From: a bacterium
Lineage (GTDB): Bacteria > Bacteroidota > Ignavibacteria > Kapaibacteriales > Kapaibacteriaceae
Assembly: GCA_020050895.1 (NCBI GenBank)
Contig: JAGVJW010000218.1
Coordinates: forward strand, 1-8,735
Direction of reading: 5' to 3'
Length of the DNA stretch: 8,735 nt
Position 1 is the first letter of the stretch. Each line of letters opens with the position of its first letter. The position numbers and the translations under genes are program-made. Under the pieces are notes generated by a model. That model made no database searches. It had not been told where the DNA came from and saw nothing but the letters and a program-made list of their open reading frames with translations. Shown here piece after piece: positions 1-6,888 of the stretch.

Positions 1-2
1 CA

Positions 3-2363
3 AATACTGAAATCGACCTTTCCGCACCTCCCAACCTAGGTGACAGGTGGAGGTTCGTTCGCTGGGAAAGCCCGGATATAAACATTTCCTCCGGACCTTC
101 GGTGAAGGTAACATTCCCTTGCGATCTGATAAGGGCACACCAAATCATCAGTGCTATTGTTGAACGAGTTGACTCCATTGCTTTCGCAGTTAATGTGGAC
201 TCAGGAGGTCTTGTTAATGTTTACAATGACGCTGGCTTGATAATAAAAACAATTAAAGTATCAGACACAATTTTCATCACCGACGAGTTGCGTCAGCCGA
301 CTCTTATGGCTGTCCCGTCGAAAGGTTTTTCCTTCAAACAATGGTCCGCCCCTTCCGGCACATTCAACGGATCAGTATCGACAGCAGCGATCATCGGTAC
401 GGCAATACAAAACCAAATAAGTACCAACTGGAATAACGGGAACATGCCTGGTTTTAATCCGAAGTTTCAAAATGATGACCCGTTATCCGAAACATATAAA
501 CTCCGAGCAGTTATCGAAGACATAGATAACAACAAGCTCTTTGACGTGAACGAGAGTGTCAGATTCACCACGAATCAAAAATTTGAATCGGTAAGTGCCG
601 ACGTCGAAACAATCTGTGTGAACGCCGATCGCTGTTGGGAAATCGTTGGATATGCGATTTCAAATACCCAATCAATGACGTACATAGACGGTGTTCAATC
701 GCTTTGCATAGATGCACAACTAACGAAGCCTGAAAATTTAGTAACGATTTATGCCCAACGAAAGCCAATTTATCTCCGCGTCGAGAAAGTACTGCTTAAG
801 AGTGACGACCAAGACGACATTATTCTCAATAAAACTATATCCAATGAGAGTTACGTGAAAGTTGATCTACATGACCTTAACAGCGCTGGCGTGCTCACCT
901 GGCTACCATACTACGGCGTGACGTGTTTCGATAATGGAATCCCATTCACAACATATCAATTTTCCTGCGGAGACGAGGTACGAATACGCACTAAGGGAAC
1001 CGACATTAGGGCTGAAATATGGAAGTTCTTTGCTGAAAGGGACCTGTATGTAATTCCATCATATAGTGGTACTCAAGATGGTGAGAGTATATATACAATG
1101 GTCATTGAACAGGACATCGCATCTTTTGATGCGAAAGACTGCCGAAAAAGCTCCTACGGTGCACCGGAAATCAGAGTTCGGGCTTGTTTCTTGCAAAAAT
1201 TTGGTATCGCTTCGATTGGTTTTACGGTACGCACTGTTAAGAATGAAAACAGAGAGGATTTCAGATTTGAGGAGCGTTGGTACGATCCCTTGCTGTATCG
1301 CGACATAGCGTCAGATGAACCACGCGGTAGTCACCAGATTGAATATGTACCGTTCCACGGTACGAGGGTGCGAGTTGAGTTCACACTTCCAATCGACGTG
1401 AAAACTGTTTACTCAGGCGGTATGGCGGCAACCTCATATGGCAACATGTTGGTTACAAATCCTCGCGAACGGAACCTTGATTTTAACGTTGCCTCATTCG
1501 ATGGAGATCACATCAGCTTTGAAGCTCGCAATGGAACCGGATTGAACACAGTTGTATTTGATATTAACGACCCAACAACATCGCCGCGTCATCAGGCATT
1601 ACATGGAGGAATCATTGACTTATACTGTTATACAAGCCTGAAATCGCTTTCCGGTTTACCACTGGAAACAAGGGCGCTATTTATTCTGGATAGGATGGAA
1701 TTGCCAGGATACTCACTATCGTTAAAGTCGATCAATTTTGCCTATGACGGAGATTGGGACTTTTGGCCATTCGAAAATAATGGCGAGATCTATTTGGCAA
1801 TGTATGGTGGCGACCTGGCTATGCACAAGGCTCTGATGACGGAAAGTGCATTCCAGCGCATACCCGATTGTCGGGATCAACAGGGAACCGTTCCCGATGA
1901 ATGCACAATTGAACAGAGTGATAAACACAATCCACTAGATCTTGGCAATCATTTGCTTTGGATACAACCCTACTGGATGGACCTTAAGGATTACGTCTGG
2001 TTCTACGGAGCAGCCTACGATGAAGACTGTAAGGATGAGCGCGATTGTTGGGTAAACAGAATGGCTGAAGTTATTTACAAAGTGAGAGACAGAGCAGATC
2101 AATACCAGTCTTCGGATCGAAAAGTGAATCTGGATTGGCCGACATTGATTCCAGACCTTATTGCTGTCGGAGCTGAATTTCTTGGAACGCTTCTAACGGC
2201 AGATGAGCAAGATGATTATCTCGGTCAGGTAACGTTTCTGGAAGCGTCAGATACCTGGTGGGGAATGAATCGTTCTACTGCACCGATTTTTTACGTTGAA
2301 CACCCTAATGTTCGAATGACACTTGAAGGAAGATTCTATGTTACCAAAGCTGTTCTTCGTTAG
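3..2363 (+). CDS. Large multidomain secreted/surface protein, 5'-partial
   Basis: I do not recognise a specific function. The frame is open from the first bases with no in-frame stop, so the gene begins upstream; 786 residues are visible. A GTG at 102 is not a credible start because the preceding residues (bases 39-65, GDRWRFVRW) already belong to a domain, and no signal peptide follows it. GxxFxxW signatures at 39-65 and 324-344 (GFSFKQW), the second closing a beta-rich stretch from about 189, resemble divergent InlB B-repeats. Bases 519-554 encode an EF-hand-like loop (DIDNNKLFDVNE). Bases 1362-1691 could be a bacterial Ig-like (Big_5-type) domain, and 1746-1793 hold an aromatic/acidic segment (DGDWDFWPFENNGEIY). 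The C-terminus (GRFYVTKAVLR) does not look like a T9SS sorting domain, unlike the next two genes. It overlaps the next gene by 26 nt. A cell-surface or extracellular adhesin-like or structural role is inferred from domain style and neighbours only. Confidence 0.8.
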   Translation, partial: NTEIDLSAPPNLGDRWRFVRWESPDINISSGPSVKVTFPCDLIRAHQIISAIVERVDSIAFAVNVDSGGLVNVYNDAGLIIKTIKVSDTIFITDELRQPTLMAVPSKGFSFKQWSAPSGTFNGSVSTAAIIGTAIQNQISTNWNNGNMPGFNPKFQNDDPLSETYKLRAVIEDIDNNKLFDVNESVRFTTNQKFESVSADVETICVNADRCWEIVGYAISNTQSMTYIDGVQSLCIDAQLTKPENLVTIYAQRKPIYLRVEKVLLKSDDQDDIILNKTISNESYVKVDLHDLNSAGVLTWLPYYGVTCFDNGIPFTTYQFSCGDEVRIRTKGTDIRAEIWKFFAERDLYVIPSYSGTQDGESIYTMVIEQDIASFDAKDCRKSSYGAPEIRVRACFLQKFGIASIGFTVRTVKNENREDFRFEERWYDPLLYRDIASDEPRGSHQIEYVPFHGTRVRVEFTLPIDVKTVYSGGMAATSYGNMLVTNPRERNLDFNVASFDGDHISFEARNGTGLNTVVFDINDPTTSPRHQALHGGIIDLYCYTSLKSLSGLPLETRALFILDRMELPGYSLSLKSINFAYDGDWDFWPFENNGEIYLAMYGGDLAMHKALMTESAFQRIPDCRDQQGTVPDECTIEQSDKHNPLDLGNHLLWIQPYWMDLKDYVWFYGAAYDEDCKDERDCWVNRMAEVIYKVRDRADQYQSSDRKVNLDWPTLIPDLIAVGAEFLGTLLTADEQDDYLGQVTFLEASDTWWGMNRSTAPIFYVEHPNVRMTLEGRFYVTKAVLR
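2326..2332 (+). promoter_or_regulatory. Shine-Dalgarno-like site fixing the start at 2338
   Basis: AAGGAAG lies 5 nt before the ATG at 2338 and inside the 3' end of the upstream gene. It favours ATG 2338 over the in-frame TTG at 2323, because the peptide from 2338 is a clean signal sequence. Strong Shine-Dalgarno sites are not universal in this group, so the support is moderate. Confidence 0.5.
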
Positions 2364-3336
2364 TGCTTGCAGTTTGCTTGTCTTTTCCGATCTCTCGGCA
2401 CAACCATGTATGGGCTCAATTCCGGGACAAGATTTTTTTTCTTGTACAGGTTATTACATCGTTGAGGATACTAACAATAGGATTCTGACTAATTGTGAGG
2501 ACAGACTCACATTATGTCTGGGAACACCTATGCCGCCAAAGCATGAAAGATCACCTGTAGAATCACCAATACGTGTTCTTGCAAGGGTCTTCGATGATAA
2601 TGGAGATTACAAACTCACCGAAGTGAAGGGTGCGTTCAGTTTTGACGCGTCCAAGGGTTTTTTGACGTTTATTCCGGATTCATTTCCCGTTAGCACAGAT
2701 GGAGATATCAATCCTATCACCTATCAAGTGATTATGGATTGCCGATACTTCTATGGTCCTGACAATGAAGAAACATCGACCCGCTACTTGACAAAGCAAA
2801 ATATTGTCCGCGCATGTGCACAGGCAAGGTCAATGACAGACAGCTCAGACCTTTCATCTGCCGTTCAGTTAACACCAGCTCTTGGAGTGTGTGTTCAGTA
2901 TCTGAGAAACGGATTGGAGCTCAAGGCTAAATGGAATATTGACAGGTGGAAATTTGATCACTGGGAGAGTAGTATACCATTGGCTGGTCTGGACCGATAC
3001 GAGCTTGCACAGTTACTTGATAACGAATGCTGGCCTGTTCTGGACACTGTAATATTTACCGCCTGGTACACCGACCTAACGCTGGGAATCCGAGAAAACC
3101 AATCTGTTGAAAATCGAATAACGATTGCCTATCAGAATGGCGACATCATCGTGCACGATCCAGATACAGATATCTACAGATGGATGCTCTCAGACGTGCA
3201 AGGTCGGATATTTTCCCAAACCGATGGCTGCTTCACGGAACCCTGCACCATTCCAACCGGTGGTACTACAGGTATGGCTATACTGATTGGTGTTGGACTT
3301 ACTCATTCATATTCAACATCACTTTTTCTTCACTAA
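2338..3336 (+). CDS. Secreted protein with T9SS-type C-terminal sorting domain
   Basis: The product is 332 aa. Residues 1-21 form a signal peptide (short basic n-region, hydrophobic LFFVSACSLLVF, cleavage likely after LSA before Gln22). The mature part has a Cys-containing N-terminus and an acidic loop at 86-97 (DDNGDYKL) resembling the EF-hand-like loop of the upstream protein. A stretch near 186-245 contains WKFDHWE, like the GxxF/W repeats of that protein. Residues about 255-332 match a T9SS type A sorting domain in layout: NRITIAYQNGDIIV, then YRWMLSDVQGRIF, then IPTGG and a final hydrophobic strand. Oddities are a Cys pair (C298, C303) in the sorting domain and a terminus ending in Leu-His rather than a basic residue. 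The predicted route is Sec export to the periplasm, then T9SS to the surface or medium. Its start overlaps the upstream gene and its stop overlaps the next start (TAATG), suggesting translational coupling. The specific function is unknown. Confidence 0.82.
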   Translation: MLPKLFFVSACSLLVFSDLSAQPCMGSIPGQDFFSCTGYYIVEDTNNRILTNCEDRLTLCLGTPMPPKHERSPVESPIRVLARVFDDNGDYKLTEVKGAFSFDASKGFLTFIPDSFPVSTDGDINPITYQVIMDCRYFYGPDNEETSTRYLTKQNIVRACAQARSMTDSSDLSSAVQLTPALGVCVQYLRNGLELKAKWNIDRWKFDHWESSIPLAGLDRYELAQLLDNECWPVLDTVIFTAWYTDLTLGIRENQSVENRITIAYQNGDIIVHDPDTDIYRWMLSDVQGRIFSQTDGCFTEPCTIPTGGTTGMAILIGVGLTHSYSTSLFLH

Positions 3337-3995
3337 TGCAAACAAACACAACAATGAAATCACACATGCTCTCAATAGTTATCATCTTCCTTGGCATAGT
3401 GCAATGCGGAAATCTCAGCGCAACAGTCTATCCCGGTGGAGGAACAACCCTTTCGGAGTTATCAATTGGTTCACCTGTTCATATACGTTGGACCGACGAT
3501 CTGAAAGCAGACCTTGTCGATATCTGCTTATGGGATGGGGACCGGCAGAAGTTCATCACAGTGGCAAAAGGAATCCCATTTTCTCAGCATGAACTCACCT
3601 GGAGTATTCCTGCAGACATCAAGCCGGGTACACATTTCCGGTTTTTCATTCGGGACAACTCCGATTCGAACAATATGGATTTAAGCTCGGGATTTATTTC
3701 AATTGGATTGAAAGGGGCTTCAGCATCAAACATTGGTGAACTGCCTGCATCTCCGGATTTATGGACTGCTCCATCACCTGTATCAAACGCACTAACCATT
3801 GGATGGGATGCCGTTGATATGCAATTGTTAGAACTGATAGATGGCCTTCAGCGCATAGTAATGCAGCAACCTTTGGCACCCGGACAAACCTCAGCTAACC
3901 TGAATATGACTACCGTTTCAGCGGGGTTGTATTTCGTTAGACTTCACAGCGCTAGTGGTAACGTTAGCATCGAACCCATTATCGTTAGCAGGTAA
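3336..3995 (+). CDS. Kre9/KNH-like domain protein with T9SS sorting domain
   Basis: The product is 219 aa. A hydrophobic signal sequence (MLSIVIIFLGIV, residues 11-22) precedes a likely cleavage after LSA. Residues about 32-125 resemble the Ig-like Ser/Thr-rich Kre9/KNH family: PGGG, then G-x-x-x-x-I-x-W (GSPVHIRW), a VDICLWDG strand, TWSIP, and a closing strand with Ser-Ser-Gly-Phe. Residues about 144-219 are a good T9SS type A sorting domain: APSPVSNALTI, an LLELIDGLQRIV strand, then SAGLYFVRL and a C-terminal arginine. ATG 3336 overlaps the previous stop as TAATG. ATG 3354 (MKSHML...) is an equally plausible start giving a tighter signal peptide of 213 aa total, and neither has a clear Shine-Dalgarno. 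The last 78 nt overlap antisense with the convergent ribonuclease gene. It is probably a small exported surface-attached beta-sandwich protein; ligand and role cannot be read from sequence. Confidence 0.82.
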   Translation: MQTNTTMKSHMLSIVIIFLGIVQCGNLSATVYPGGGTTLSELSIGSPVHIRWTDDLKADLVDICLWDGDRQKFITVAKGIPFSQHELTWSIPADIKPGTHFRFFIRDNSDSNNMDLSSGFISIGLKGASASNIGELPASPDLWTAPSPVSNALTIGWDAVDMQLLELIDGLQRIVMQQPLAPGQTSANLNMTTVSAGLYFVRLHSASGNVSIEPIIVSR

Positions 3996-5354
3996 AGAAA
4001 CATCGTACGCGACTCCTTGTGCGGGAATAACGATTCGAGTTTTCGGGAGTCGCTCGCGAACGCACAACGCAAGCATCTCACAGGCGTCCGTCTCTCCATG
4101 CACAATTACAAGTGTGTTGGGGCGGACGTCTGTGATGTAATCCACAATGGAACCAAGAGATGCATGCGCACTGAATCTAACGCGTTCAATTTGGCATGAA
4201 CGTTTTACAGTCCTGCCGGCTAGTTCAAACGCCACGTTGGGCTGCGAGTTGAGTAATTGCGATCCAGGAGTCTCGGGATCCTGATACCCAACAAAGGCAA
4301 TACCAAAATTAGGCTTCGTGATCCACTGTGTTGAAAGAGCAAACGAAAGAGTGCCCTTGTTCATCATCCCTGAAGGAGCCACAACGATTGAAGGATGCTT
4401 CATGTACCTCGACGTGAACAATTCCTCAAAACGTAATTGTTCCTGAGGAATATCACTGATTTCAAAACCAGGCCTGCGAAACGGTTCAGTATAACAATAC
4501 TGATCATATACTTTGTTAATTTTAACCCCCATTCCCCCAGTGAATATGGGTAGGTGTGGTATGGCCCCCTTCAACATCAACTCGTTAAGGATCACGAGTA
4601 TCTCCTGCTGCTTACCAAGCGCAAAACAAGGGATTAGCACCGAACCGTTTGCACTGGTTATCCTATTGATAAATGAGGCAAGTCGGCGCAGTTCACCTGC
4701 CGTTCCTGCTGTGTTATCGGTAGCACAATTCGTTGCTTCGGTAACCAGAACATCGAAATGCGTTCTGGGAAACCTTGCTTCGCGAATTGATCGCTGGGAG
4801 TCGAACTGCACATCACCAGTATGCATCAGCCGCATGCCCCCACATTCAAGCTCGATTCCGGCTGATCCAAGTATGTGCCCTGACCAGTGATAGGTGATTT
4901 TCACGTCGGCGCGACCGCTATAACCACGTACAAGAAGCGGCTGGGCATATTCGATAGGTTCGAAAGATTGTCGAAGTAATTCGATTTGCTCGCGAGAATA
5001 GAACTCAAGGACGGAGCTAGAAAACCATGACGATATGTCCGTCTTAAGTAGCCGCCCACTGTTGTGCAGCATAATATGACTCAGGTCGCGCGTTGCATGA
5101 GTCATGATGGTTCGCATATGCGGAAATCGTCGCAACACATACGGCAAACCTGAAAGGTGGTCTGTATGTGCATGTGTGATGGCCAGAATATCCAACGGCT
5201 TGAGGGCAAGAACATCAAGTTCCGGAAATGCTCTTGCATCCCTATAACGTGGGTGCAATCCAGCATCGATGATGATCCCTGTACCTTCCAACTCAAAGTA
5301 CATGCTGTTTGCACCAATTTCTTCGGCTCCACCGAGTACAATCAATTCCGCCAT
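3918..5354 (-). CDS. MBL-fold beta-CASP ribonuclease (CPSF/Ysh1-like)
   Basis: The 478-aa cytoplasmic protein belongs to the beta-CASP branch of the metallo-beta-lactamase fold (COG1236-like), known for zinc-dependent RNA endo- or 5'-3' exonucleolytic cleavage. MBL motifs in order are Asp30 (IIIDAGLHP), HAHTDH 61-66, His160 (HWSGHILGS) and Asp181 (MHTGDV). Beta-CASP motifs follow: motif A Glu206 (TEATN), motif B His397 (FSAHAS) and motif C His419 (VIVHGETD). VAPSGMM at 325-331 is also typical. All metal ligands are present, so it should be active. Bacterial homologues of this type are usually about 430-470 aa, and the last roughly 20 residues (after about 455) look like a family-external tail. 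That tail is encoded antisense to the end of the preceding gene. ATG 5354 begins directly with the first beta strand (MAELIVLGGA), which supports this start; there is no clear Shine-Dalgarno. It is divergent from the B12/GTPase gene across 90 bp. Role in RNA turnover or processing is inferred from family; the substrate is unknown. Confidence 0.93.
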   Translation of the reverse strand: MAELIVLGGAEEIGANSMYFELEGTGIIIDAGLHPRYRDARAFPELDVLALKPLDILAITHAHTDHLSGLPYVLRRFPHMRTIMTHATRDLSHIMLHNSGRLLKTDISSWFSSSVLEFYSREQIELLRQSFEPIEYAQPLLVRGYSGRADVKITYHWSGHILGSAGIELECGGMRLMHTGDVQFDSQRSIREARFPRTHFDVLVTEATNCATDNTAGTAGELRRLASFINRITSANGSVLIPCFALGKQQEILVILNELMLKGAIPHLPIFTGGMGVKINKVYDQYCYTEPFRRPGFEISDIPQEQLRFEELFTSRYMKHPSIVVAPSGMMNKGTLSFALSTQWITKPNFGIAFVGYQDPETPGSQLLNSQPNVAFELAGRTVKRSCQIERVRFSAHASLGSIVDYITDVRPNTLVIVHGETDACEMLALCVRERLPKTRIVIPAQGVAYDVSLPANDNGFDANVTTSAVKSNEIQPR

Positions 5355-5444
5355 TTTGCAAGATAGGTCACGCGTTCATGGGGTGTACCAAGTGCCTGAT
5401 CCTACGTACATTTGCTTATCTAAACGGTCGAGCGAGCAAGAGTT
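5355..5444. promoter_or_regulatory. Divergent intergenic spacer, probable bidirectional promoter
   Basis: This 90-bp gap between two divergent start codons is the largest non-coding stretch in the window and must hold promoters for both genes unless they lie inside coding sequence. On the + strand TACATTTG at 5407-5414 matches the TAnnTTTG -7 element of Bacteroidota sigma factors, about 30 nt before the ATG at 5445. I could not find a convincing TTG-type -33 partner at the right distance. On the - strand only a partial match (TATCTTGC, just before the ribonuclease start) is visible. No operator palindrome or riboswitch fold was recognised; a cobalamin riboswitch would not fit in this length. 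Confidence 0.3.
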
Positions 5445-6851
5445 ATGCACACACCGCGCCCATACAAGCCGGTGAATACTATCCGCATTGTTACGGCTGC
5501 GTCTCTATTTGATGGTCACGACGCAGCAATCAACGTTATGCGACGCATCCTTCAGTCTACCGGCTGTGAAGTAATCCATCTGGGACATAACAGATCGGTA
5601 GCAGAGGTAGTAACGTGTGCCATTCAGGAAGATGTACAGGCGATAGCCATGACGTCGTACCAAGGTGGCCATATCGAATATTTCAAATACATGCACGATC
5701 TGTTGAACAAAGGTGGAGCAGGTCACATTAAGATTTTTGGAGGGGGCGGAGGCACGATTTTACCATCGGAAATTGAAGAGCTACAGGCTTACGGAATTGC
5801 AAGGATCTATTCACCCGATGATGGCCGTTCGATGGGATTGCAAGGTATGATCAACGATGTTGTCTCGTCGGTTGACTACCCTGCCCCCTTCACAATTCAA
5901 TACGATTCGCTAGAGTCATTGATTCGGCAGCACGATCCACTAGCAATTGCACAAGCTATCACGATGGTGGAGCGGCAGGGCACTGATAGCCTCCCTTTTA
6001 TTAAGGGTAACAAACGCTCTCCTGTACTGGGAATTACCGGGACAGGAGGCGCCGGGAAGTCCACTCTAACAGACGAAATGATTCGGCGGTTTCTAATTGA
6101 TCAGAAGGACAGGTCTGTTGCCGTCATCAGCGTCGACCCGTCCAAGCGAAAAACTGGAGGTGCCCTTCTTGGAGATCGTATAAGAATGAATGCCGTTGAC
6201 GACAGACGCGTATACATGCGGTCGTTTGCAACGCGCGAAGCAAATGTTACGGTGAATAGAAATGTATCTGATGCAATCGACATATTATCTTTTGCGGGAT
6301 TTGATCTGATCATCGTAGAAACAGCAGGCATAGGACAAAGCGACTCTCAAATAACTGAACTTGCTGATATATCGATGTATGTAATGACTCCCGAATACGG
6401 CGCAGCAAGCCAGCTTGAAAAGATTGACATGATTGATTTTGCAGACCTTGTTGTGCTGAACAAAGCGGACAAAAGAGGCGCTGAAGATGCAATCCGCGAT
6501 GTAAGGAAACAGTATCAGCGTAGCAGGCAACTCTTCGATCAGAAACCCGAGGTGATGCCGGTGTTTGGGACCATTGCTTCGCAATTCAACGATCCGGGTA
6601 CCAACACTCTCTACACAAAAGTGGTGGAGATGATTATCAATAAACTTAATCTTGAATGGGTGACGCATTACATAGTGTCGGAAGAGATGAGTGAAAAGGT
6701 TTTTATTATTCCGCCTGACAGAAACAGGTACCTTGCAGAAATCGTGGAAACAAACAAGCAATTCGACGAGCATGTGGCACAGCAGTCTGGTGTGGCCAGA
6801 AAATTGTGGCAAATAAAGGGCGTCATCAATCAATTGAATTCAACGAAATGA
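5445..6851 (+). CDS. icmF: IcmF N-terminal half: B12-binding + GTPase chaperone (MeaI) domains
   Basis: The 468-aa protein matches the first two domains of fused isobutyryl-CoA mutase IcmF. Residues about 11-142 are the B12-binding domain: SLFDGHDAAI supplies the lower axial ligand His25, with SYQGGH 71-76 and the glycine-rich FGGGGGTI 98-105. Residues about 193-400 are the MeaB/ArgK-type GTPase domain: P-loop GTGGAGKS 199-206, a switch-like DPSKRKTGGALLGDRIRM 231-248, VETAGIGQ 291-298 and NKAD 339-342. Known role: the GTPase gates adenosylcobalamin loading and editing in the mutase. Residues 405-468 contain the IcmF linker motif IIPPDRNRYLAE, and the protein then stops at TGA 6849-6851. A full IcmF would continue through the rest of the linker into the mutase domain; that part is encoded from 8206 after an intervening gene. 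All nucleotide-binding and B12 motifs are intact, so this is a working polypeptide, not a degraded fragment. ATG 5445 is supported because the frame closes with a stop at 5421. Such proteins are often mislabelled methylmalonyl-CoA mutase or ArgK. Confidence 0.93.
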   Translation: MHTPRPYKPVNTIRIVTAASLFDGHDAAINVMRRILQSTGCEVIHLGHNRSVAEVVTCAIQEDVQAIAMTSYQGGHIEYFKYMHDLLNKGGAGHIKIFGGGGGTILPSEIEELQAYGIARIYSPDDGRSMGLQGMINDVVSSVDYPAPFTIQYDSLESLIRQHDPLAIAQAITMVERQGTDSLPFIKGNKRSPVLGITGTGGAGKSTLTDEMIRRFLIDQKDRSVAVISVDPSKRKTGGALLGDRIRMNAVDDRRVYMRSFATREANVTVNRNVSDAIDILSFAGFDLIIVETAGIGQSDSQITELADISMYVMTPEYGAASQLEKIDMIDFADLVVLNKADKRGAEDAIRDVRKQYQRSRQLFDQKPEVMPVFGTIASQFNDPGTNTLYTKVVEMIINKLNLEWVTHYIVSEEMSEKVFIIPPDRNRYLAEIVETNKQFDEHVAQQSGVARKLWQIKGVINQLNSTK

Positions 6852-6888
6852 ACAATACAGCTATCATGTATTATGTGGGAACAACAAT

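Noticed and set aside
102..104. GTG as the start codon of the first gene
   Set aside because: The frame is open back to base 3 and the upstream codons already encode the GDRWRFVRW repeat signature; no signal peptide follows the GTG. The gene is better treated as truncated by the window edge.
2323..2325. TTG start for the second gene
   Set aside because: ATG at 2338 has AAGGAAG at good spacing and begins directly with the signal peptide; the TTG would overlap that ribosome site and add charged residues in front.
3180..3335. N-terminal extension of the third gene to 3180
   Set aside because: The extension overlaps the sorting domain of the second protein in another frame, reads as Arg/Trp/His-rich nonsense and would bury the signal peptide.
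3962..3990. Two copies of CGTTAGCA 21 nt apart at the end of the third gene
   Set aside because: Both encode Val-Ser in frame within the sorting-domain tail, and the spacing is seven codons; explained by coding repetition, with no further copies or hairpin.
4513..4890. 125-codon + strand frame inside the ribonuclease gene
   Set aside because: It is antisense to the well-conserved MBL/beta-CASP core; no domain and no plausible start context.
6285..6833. 182-codon open frame on the minus strand
   Set aside because: It lies entirely within the GTPase domain coding region, whose motifs on the + strand are unambiguous; its translation is Cys/His/Phe-rich with no recognisable domain.
5445..6851. 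Reading as a stand-alone MeaB/ArgK chaperone of methylmalonyl-CoA mutase
   Set aside because: MeaB lacks an N-terminal B12-binding domain, and the linker plus downstream mutase motifs are specifically of IcmF type.
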